Part shown: in pieces, positions 12,101 through 22,656 of the stretch | Numbering within the stretch: the stretch's first letter is position 1 | Layout: each line of letters starts with the position of its first letter | Assembly (NCBI GenBank): GCA_026874595.1 | Contig: CM049320.1 | Location: 21,647,714-21,711,713 of the forward strand | Source of the DNA: Sipunculus nudus | Lineage: Eukaryota > Annelida > Sipuncula > Golfingiida > Sipunculidae | Direction: 5' to 3' | DNA length: 64,000 nucleotides | Notes under the pieces: model-generated | What the model saw: only the letters and a program-made list of their open reading frames with translations | Told to the model about the DNA's origin: nothing | Database searches by the model: none | Position numbers and translations under genes: made by a program

Positions 12101-15100
12101 TATTGAGGATCATGATCCAGATCATGACTGAAATCAGTATTGAGGATCATGATCCAGGTCGTGACTGAAATCAGTATTGAGGATCATGATCCAGGTCATG
12201 ACTGAAATCAATATTGAGGATCATGATCCAGGTCATGACTGAAATCAATATTGAGGATCATGATCCAGATCATGACTGAAATCAGTATTGAGGATCATGA
12301 TCCAGATCATGACTGAAATCAGTATTGAGGATCATGATCCAGATCATGACTAAAATCAGTATTGAGGATCATGATCCAGGTCGTGACTGAAATCAGTATT
12401 GAGGACCATGATCCAGGTCATGACTTAAATCAATATTGAGGACCATGATCCAGGTCATGACTTAAATCAATATTTAGGATCATGATCCAGGTCATGACTT
12501 TAATCAATATTGAGGATCATGATCCAGATCATGACTTAAATCAATATTGAGGATCATGATCCAGATCATGACTTAAATCAATATTGAGGATCATGATCCA
12601 GATCATGACTTAAATCAATATTGAGGATCATGATTGAGGTCATGACTTAAATCAATATTGAGGATCATGATCAAGATCATGATTTAATCAATATTGAGGA
12701 TCATGATGGAGGTCATGACTTAAATCAGTCCTGAGGATCATGATCCAGATCATGACTTAAATCAGTATTGAGGATCATGCTCCAGATCATGACTTAAATC
12801 AGTATTGAGGATCATGCTCCAGATCATGACTTAAATCAATATTGAGGATCATGATCCAGGTCATGACTAAAATCAATATTGAGGATTATTAACCCTTGTC
12901 ATGTTTTTCTTCCTCCAGGTGGACCAAAAGAGCTCTGGAAAATCTGCTTTGCAAGTAGCGAGTCATCAAGGTCACCTTGAGATCGTGCGCCTGCTGCTGG
13001 CGGCAGGAGCTAAGCTGGAGCTACAAGACGAAGACGGGGACACGGCTTTACACTATTCTGCATTTGGGTAAGTATTTGTACAAAACAATGTTCTTTCTGT
13101 AATCAGACACAATGTAGATACAAAGTACAAACAGATAGGGGTAGGCCAGAGACCAGTAGTTGAAAGACTTGACTACAGAGGTGATACCCCTAGTTTAAAC
13201 TGTGCCAAAAATGTAAAGCTTTGTGATGAAACAGGCATCATAATAGTTCAAACTGTCTCCTCTTTGACAGGAAAGCAGGAAACAGTTTTGCCTTTCTAGA
13301 GGAAACACTGCCATCCCTTGAAAGAAAACCAAAATATAAACTGATGTGAGCCTTTGACAATTTTCTGATAAATCACAGGTCTCCCTCTGTTTGTCGCCAC
13401 CATATATGTAGCTATGCAACTTGCAAGTTGAGTGGTAATGAAGAGGTTATGAAGTCTGTTCAGTACATTGAATAAGAATTGATTTAAGACAAATTACTGA
13501 AAAATGGGTGTTTTTTTGTTGCTGGGATTTCACAGAGTAAGGAAAATTTTGTAAGCATGCACCTGTGAAATGTAAACACTAGGTGTTTCCTTGAATGAAA
13601 AAAAAAATGAATTTAAAGTTTGAAAGTTAATAAGAAATATTTTGTAAATATGGGCATGTGAAATGTTGACAGAAGTTGTTTCTTTGAAATGTAACAAATT
13701 TTGATTTTAAAGTTTGACAGTTGAGGCAAGTAGTCCCAGCCCTCACACAGTGCTTATCTGGAGCAGTTTGTTTTGAGTAGAAACTAGAAACAACCTCCAA
13801 CAGAAGGGTTGAATTACATGTACACTATTTTGACGTGTTATTGTTGAACTGATTTTCAGAAACCAGCCTGAGATTACAGAGCTTCTGCTGAGCAAAGGGG
13901 CATCGATAAACGCGCTAAATAACGGGGGCTGCAGCACACTGCATGTGGCAGTCAACAAGCAGCATGTCAAATGTGTCCGAGTGCTGCTACGGCACAAGGC
14001 TCAAGTTAATATACAGGTATGGCCCCACGATACAAAGCTTATGTTAATATACAGGTAAGGCCCCATTATACAAAGCTCATGTTAATATACAGATAAGGCT
14101 CCATTATACAAGGCTCATGTTAATATACAGGTACGGCCCCATGAAACAAACTTATGTTAATATACAGGAAAAGCCCCATTATACAAAGCTCATGTTAATA
14201 TACAGATAAGGCCCCTTTATACAAAGCTCATGTTAATATACAGATAAGGCTCCATTATACAAGGCTCATGTTAATATACAGGTAAGGCCCCATTTTACAA
14301 GGCTCATGTTAATATACAGGTAAGGTGATATTATACAAGGCTCAAGTTAATATACGGGTAAGGCCCAATTATTCAAGGCATATGTTAATATACAGGTAAG
14401 TCTCCATTATGCAAGGCTCATGTTAATATACAGGTAAGGCAACATTATACAAGGCTTATGTTAATATAGAGGTAAAGTGAAATTTTACAAGGCCCATGTT
14501 TATATACAGGTAAGGCTTCATCATGTAAGTCAGTCCTAATAAGTCAACATCCAAGGCAGGATCCACTATACAAGTCCAAAGTCAATATACAAGAAAGTGA
14601 CATTATACAAGTCCTGTAGTCAATACACAGGTAAGGCACACACACTCTACTGTGTATACAGTCTTGGCTCAGATACAATTTGAGGTAATTATGTATGTGA
14701 CATAGAGTCTCAGAGTTTGGGAATTTAGCCACCAGTTTGCAGGTCCATGCCCTCAGTCAGGTCTAGATGTGCATCTGGTATAAGGCAATATAAGCTGAGC
14801 CACCTGTTTCCGACCAGATGAACTGAGGCTCCTTTACAGTGAATGGTGACCCAGTCATCTATCGATATGCATGTGACATTTTATATCACTTATCATTAGA
14901 CAAGTTAGACTCAACACATGTTAGTGTACACATTATCCTGAATCCCCACAATGCAGATTGCTACGGGGTGACATAAAAGCGGACCAAACTGTCTCGCTAG
15001 TAAAGCTTGCGGTTGGTACGCCGGACTTGTGCGCCACTGACCTGGGTTCGACTCCTGGATAGGCTCAGAATTTACCCCTTATTTATTTATCTTCGTAACA

Positions 15101-18100
15101 AAATGGGGGCTTGTCCGACCTGACGGTAAAACTTTGTGGGCCAGGGAATAAGCTCACCAAAGTGTGACTCCTGGGATAATTAGTCTTGTTCTGATCGCAG
15201 AACGTTCTTAAGAGGGGATGTGTTACATGGTGACATAAAAGAGGACCGAACTGTCTTGCTAGTGAAGCTTGCTTATCTAGCGAAGCGGTTGGTACGCCGG
15301 ACTTGTGCGCCACCAACATGGGTTCGAATCCCGGATCAGCCCAGTATTTTCCCCTGAGCAATTTGTCTTCGTTACAAAATATATATAAATAAACGATGGA
15401 AACCAACAAACAGAAAGACAAACATAAGGGAAATCATGATATCTATCTAACAGAGTTTGTGTATTGTTTTGTCATAGTTTATATCATATCTAAAGTATGA
15501 GAATGTGTCTGCCGTTCTGCTTTATTGTTTATCTGTGACTTTTATATCATTTCTCTTTTATAGGACTCCTATGGAGATACTGCATTACATGACGCTATAG
15601 GCAAAGATAGTAAACCTATTGTGGAACTACTAGTCAACTTCCGAGGGGTGGATTTCACGCTTCGTAATAAACGTGGTTTTAATGCCTTACACCATGCAGC
15701 ACTGAAGGGCAATAAACAGTGAGTACATTTAATATTTAACTACAGTAACCTCATTTTATATTTTTATATATGTAATATTTTAATGTTTTCTGTGTAGGAT
15801 GTATTGTAGGAGTTAATGCAATGTTTGATACCTGTCAGCGCCTGTGGCTGTTTTGTTAGACAGTTCATACTATTGTATAGGCACTGTCTGTCTGTTAACT
15901 TTTAGTCTCACTGCAATGAATTACCAGGAATTTGATTGATATTCAAGAAACTCACAATAACTATTACCCAATATAAGGTCTCAGCTTAGTTCCATTTTAG
16001 ATAACCCAGGCATATTTAATGAGGTCAGAGGTGGCACTTACTAAAAATCTTTATGAAAACCATTTTGAAAATAAAACAATACTTTCTGATGATGAGTCAA
16101 TTCTTGGTAAAAACCATACATATAGAATGAGTTCAGTGGTCACGAAAATTTACTTTTATGCTGTGATGACTACAAATTTGATAGGTTTTTCTCACATTCA
16201 GTATTCACGTTAAAACTCCCAGAATGTCACAATGCATTAAAAAACCTGAAATCCAGGATTATGAAATCATTTTGATCATAAATACCTTACCAACAGCTCG
16301 GGCAAGAATTCATATAAAATATAAATGCAAACTCCATGAAAATGATCAATAAATATACATTTTTCTGAACAGATAGTTGACTTGTAAGCTTGGTACCCTC
16401 TTGCAAGTATGGAGTGATGCAATGATAAAAAACTTGATTCACTTGCCACTCTTTGTTGCAATGATTGATTATTTTATAGGTAATGCTTGTCACAAAATGT
16501 GCAACCTATAACTGATTATCATTCAGCTGGTGGCAGTACTAGCAGTACTCAGGTTTGATTCTGTGACACCAATGCTGGAAAGACCATGTCCCCCAGAGAA
16601 TTCAGCGTCTGGAGATTTCAGCGTCTGGAGATTTGTTGGCTCTGTAGTTATTATTCTGTTTTGTTATTAACTGTGCTACAAAATCAAGATGTTCAAAGAA
16701 TATACTCAAGTGACAGTCAAAAATGCTGCAAAATTGTGTGGCAGGTAGTGATTGGCCAATGATCAAATATAATTAATTATTGGTCAGGTTGATGCAAATG
16801 ATCTGATAATTGATATTGCCATGCCATAATCAGTTGCAAATTTCTGCATGTAACTTGGGCTTAACTAAGGAGGAAATTTTGCTCTTTTCATCATTTTGCA
16901 AGTAAACTAGAGATAAGTCTGCATTTACTAAAAAAACCTATTCCTAAGTTAATGTATAGACATGGAGGCAATAGAATTATGACATTTTCAGCCTGCATGT
17001 AGGCCTACATATCAGTTGAGATGATGTAAATGGTCTATATATGACAACTGCTTACTTCTGATTGTTATTCAGTAGAGGTGAACTGGTTTTTACTTCATGA
17101 AATTATAACTGGGTCAAAAAATTGGCGGCAGGCATATCAAGCAGCAGGCACATAAGATAATATAGGATATCTGATTTCATGGAGGTAAGTTTTCAATGCA
17201 CAGAAATCCAATATGTCTGTCTGTTTGAAGCGCCACAGAGAAGATCTTGCAGACATCTAGACAGCTTGTAGATGTTAAAAAGGACGATGGTTTCTGCGCC
17301 CTCCACTTGGCGGCGCTGAACGGGCACCGAGATGTGGCAGAGATACTCATTAAAGAGGTTAGCTTAAAAATATTTAGGGGATGTTTCCCCCACTTTAGTC
17401 CCTCAAACTCATATATATGGAGGACTGGATCTTTTTAGATCTCTGAAATGATAAGCATAAAGTCACACTTTGCTAAATATTTTGGTTTCATTGTGTCTTG
17501 TGGAATGTTTAATCAAATATATATAAAAAATCTTGTATAACCCAGAAAATATATCTGATTTATATCACATAATAGCACAGAGGAACGACTTCTGTGTGGT
17601 ACCTCATTGTTACAGACACCTCTCTTTATTACACAACCCTATCCATTACAGACATCTGTTTATTACAGAAACCTCTCTCTTACAGGCACCTTTTAAAACA
17701 AACATTTCTCCATTACAGACACCTGTTTATTACAAAAATTAATCTCTCTATTACAGACACCTCTTTATAACAAAAACCTCTATTTAACAAAAAAAATACT
17801 TCTTTATTACAGAAACCTCTTTATTACATAGATCTCTTTATTACAGACACCTCTTTATTACATACATCTCTTTATTACAGACACCTCTTTATTACAGACA
17901 CCTCTTTATTACAGACACATCTTTATTACATACTTGTTCATTACAGACACCTCTTTGTTACAGACACCTCTCTATTACAGACACCTCTATATTACAGACA
18001 CCTCTTATTAGAGACACCTCTTTATTACATACACCTCTATTACTTATATCTCTTTTTTACAGACATCTCTTGATTACATGCATCTCTTTATAACAGACAT

Positions 18101-21100
18101 CTCTTTATTGGCCTGAGGTTGGCAATATCAGCCCAAAGCTTGTAGGGCCAGGGGGTGATATGGCTGCCCAAGGCCAATATGAAGGCAATACCCCAACAAG
18201 CCAGTTAATAATATTTTCATTGAATGGCCACCCATATTATCACCATGTGCAACTAATCATGTACAATCACTCAAGTAAGATCCTTTTTTAACTGCACATG
18301 CCAGGCTCCTACTTTGTTGTCATTTTCATTCTTGGGCTGTGCATCACAGAGCATAGAGATATCACAGGAATTGTGAAGCTTGTCCATTTCATTCTGGGGT
18401 GTTGCAGCATTGAGTACATCAATGGCTGAAATGATATGATACTACTTTGTCAAATTACTGTATAAGCCGTATCGCCCAGGGCCATTGATATGAACCTTGA
18501 ATGACATGTTGTATCATGTATATCAGGGCCTCTGTATGTGTGATAACATGTGTTGCATGTTCATAATTTATAATTTTACTTGATGATGCAAGATTATACA
18601 CAGTGATTTTGTATATATATAGGGTAAAGCAGAACTGGATACAAGAAACAGTCGTCAACAAAGCCCCCTTCACCTGGCCGTGTCACAAGGTCACACCCCC
18701 CTCATTGAGCTGCTGGTGGTTGCTGGTAAGTATGGTCTATAAATAGATGGAGCATAAACGGGATAAAAGTGTCAAATTAGGCTGTAATTGCACTAGCTAA
18801 AATTTCATATCCTAAATTGGCAACTAATCCACATCAGTTCTGTCTGCTGTAGTCTACTGAATTGTGGTTTACATTCATTACTTTTACATTAGTGTGGTTT
18901 ACAGTAAACCTGTTCATAGTGCATACAGGCAAATCGGTTTCTTGTCTGCAGGAGTCTAGTTTTGAACTGTCAATCAGTGTTGGATAGTGGAAGATGCCGT
19001 GCATTTTGCAAGATAGCATTTTTTTCCCAGGTTATTATTTGGATTACCAACTTAGAGCATACAGCAAACTCATGTGTTATTGAATAAATTATTGAATCAA
19101 ATCCAGGTAGTTGTAAGGGTACAAACATCTGGATCACCAATAATTTGCATATAATTTACATAAAATTTGCATATAATCTACAGGAGCTGGGGTGAACCTG
19201 GAGGATGAAGATGGAGACACAGCCATACATATAGCGATGCAGAAACTCAACAGCTTCAGTGTAAACCTGACACACTGCCCGCAGATCAAGGAGGTTTGTA
19301 TTGCATGGAAATTGCATGCCCTTGATTAAATTGTAATCGATTATTAACCTCTGAATCTATTCATTTCACTTTTTAGCTCAGCTTACTGTATGTCAACTGA
19401 GGTAACTGTGTGGCGCTTTGTCTGTCGTTCGTCTGGTCATTCCTTAGCAGGGCACAAATCATAACCGCTGACCCTAGATGCCTGTAACTAATAATCTAGG
19501 GAGGTCCATAAAAAATCTCTGTGGAAACTTGAAATTAGGTCACTGCGCCCTATATTTGTATATTTTTTTTTTAACAAATCATCCTGAAGTCATCAGTAAT
19601 TTCTCAAATTTACAGAACTGTGGGATGTTGAAGCTCTTTATCTCATATGTGCCCTAAATCCACTTTAAATTTCCGCCGGTGGACCACGTTACTCCCATAG
19701 AAAAGTTTATTACAGTGACAAACAGAGGGGGAGCTACATTTTTTTATTTGCTGAAATTAACCAACTTCTTTTATGGTAAAATTGCTATCAATATTCATTT
19801 TAATCTGAAATTTACTACTAAAGTTAGAATTTAATCAAGAATTGAATAAAAGGTAAAGAATAATAATTAAATTTATTCTAAGGGACATCACAATTCACAG
19901 GCCTAACAAAATAAAAGAACTAGAATATTGAAATAAATAATTCTGCTGGTCCTATTTAGTATTAAAATTCTCTCAACAAATTTTTGTGAGATCACATCTA
20001 TTTGATGGTGCATGTAACGGTTAATTTTTTTATGTTCAGTGAATTGTTTTAATGTTTCCTGCTACGTAAACAACCAGCTTTCATCTGCCAAAGATCTTAA
20101 CCATTAGATCCTGAACATTCGACCTCAGTGTGATAGTGTTTTTCAGCATAGTGCCATAGCCCATGTGTCACATGTTCATCTGAGAGCACATGTCTTTCAG
20201 CTGCAAACTAAACTCCAAGCGACAGACGATGAAGTGAAAAACGGATTCCTGATAGCGTGTTTCCTGGTGCAACATGGGAGTGACCTGCATCACAAAAACC
20301 ATAACAACCGCAGCCCAGCTGACCTGATTGTGGACCAGCATCTGGCTGACTTGATGCGGCAGTCCATGCCGGGAAAGTATGAACCTATTTTCTGAAGTAT
20401 TGGTTGTTTTTTTGGTGGAGGTAAATGTTTAATGCTTTAATTTGTAACCTGAGTATGTACATGACAGGGTGGTAGCACTTGCTCCCTGGGCCCAGGCCCA
20501 GTGTCTACCACACATTGCTGGGTCATAACATTAATGAACTCTCCAAAGATGTACTCATTTGTGAGTCATACATGGCTAGGTGGAACAGCCTTCCCATTAA
20601 GCCTGTTGAGGGCTCTTCCTGTAAGGAGGTTGACAATGAAAATTTTGCTGCTCCTCAGCTGAGGTTTGAACTCATGACCTCCCAGGTTTGAATCATGTGC
20701 TTTACCAACAGACCTCAGAAGTGATGGAGTAAAGTGTGCAGTGTAAGTATGAGCTTGTACAGAGATCGGTACATGTTGAAGCCTACATTTTATAACAACT
20801 GCTGTTGTTCTTTCCTTTGACCCAGTTTCCTTCAGTTTGTATAGCACTGATATAGTTTACCCCCTTCATACCTTCACCACTTTACCAGACATTGTACTTA
20901 ATTTAATTATCACTGACACATGTATTGTCCTACCTGAGGGTTCACCCCGAAATCAGTTGTTCTTCTGATGTAGTGTTTTATGTAGTTATTGATTGAATAA
21001 GCCAATACATGTCTTCCTAAAGAACTGAAATGAGATAGTTGTACCTTACCTCTATATGTATACATATCTTTATCTTTCTATCTATCTGTCTATCTATCTA

Positions 21101-22615
21101 TAAATACATGTATATCTGTACTGAAACCTGGAAATCACAACCAGCAGTGGGACCTTGAAAAAGTGGTCCCGGTTTTAAGATGGTAGTCTAAACAAGGCCT
21201 AATATAAAGAGCAAAAAAAATTATGACCATGAAAAAATTATCTTTGTTTTGACGTGGTCACTAAACTTAGGTGGTCATTAGATGAGGTTTTATTGTATAT
21301 ACAGTAGAACGCCTGTATTACGGTCACCATCAGGACTGGAAGAAAGTGGCCTTAATACAGGAGTGGCCATTATACAGGACTTGACCAGGATGGGGGGGGG
21401 GGGGGTTAAAATGTAACACGAAACCAAGTTCAAAACTTTTTTACGTTCAACAAAATAAAAGTTTATACACAGTATTAGTATAACTACTGTTATAAATAAA
21501 TAAAATAAATATTTCTGCTAGCTGTCGGCTGCTTTTCCCGTCATTCTTCCTGATCAGATCTCACTTTTCTTTGAGAGCAAGTTCATGTTCTTTCTTGGTG
21601 ATTGGGACAGATTATGCATAACATTATATACATGTAACAATATGTATTTTGCATTTATAATTATTCATGTATGAGTAAATTTGCGATGTTTGCTTCACTG
21701 TTTTCGTTTGATGTACGTGTTCACAAGGATATTAAAGAAAGTTTAAGATGCACAGTTAGCCTAACGCATTTTTCTGATGACGTAATCTTCCGGACCCGCT
21801 TGTTGTCATTCATTATTTAAATGACAAACACTATGATTAAGATCCGGCTCGCACGACTGATTCCCAAACATACATGCAGGTTGGAACATATGCCTTATTG
21901 TTGTGCATACTAATGAGGATGAGTTGGGTAGTACGACACTGGCTACGTTTAAAACAATTCAGTCACGGTCGAGTGGTAACCTTAATCCAGGCACTCATTA
22001 AGAGACAGGAATATGTGCGAGCGGACACTTGTGTAATGATATTGAGATCAGAAGTGGCCGCTCGATTTGTTGAGCCCACGTCACGGAGTCACTGCCCCTG
22101 ACTATAATTGAGGCATTTCCCGGCCTGCGGGACCGAGAGACCTGGCCGTAATTCGGAATAGAGGAGTGACCGTAATAGACAACAAAATGATTATGAAATA
22201 TAACGGTCGAAAATTCGGGACCGGAAAATCTGACCGCTATAGACGTATTGACCGTTATTGAGGCGTGGCCGTTAGCAGGTGTTCTACTGTATATATATAT
22301 CAATCTAAGTAGGTTCCAGTGCTTGCGGTATAGTGCTCGATACAGCTCATTTAGAGCAGATTAACTAAATGTTAAGCACGCTGGAGCATTTTGTTATTAC
22401 TTGGGAGTTTCACGCCATTGCAGGTATCAAAGTTATCTGATGATTGCCCAGGTGATGATACCTGCAATGTCGTGAAACTCCCAAGTAATAACAAAATGCT
22501 CCAGCGTGCTTAACATTTAGTAAATCTGCTCTAAATGAGTAATAACATGATGCTCTAGCGTGCTTAACATTTAGTTAAGTGTGTGTGTGTTATATATATG
22601 TGTGTGTGTGTGTAT

Positions 22616-22656
<41 letters not shown>

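Noticed and set aside
11531-12888. CRISPR-like array
   Set aside because: Units are head-to-tail without unique spacers and lie in an animal intron; it is a minisatellite.
15271-15340. tRNA gene
   Set aside because: A and B boxes are good but no proper anticodon arm can be drawn, and related copies are dispersed; treated as a SINE-like repeat.
21874-22101. 75-codon open frame as a transposase remnant
   Set aside because: The sequence is the subterminal repeats of the TA-flanked element; no DDE motif is visible.
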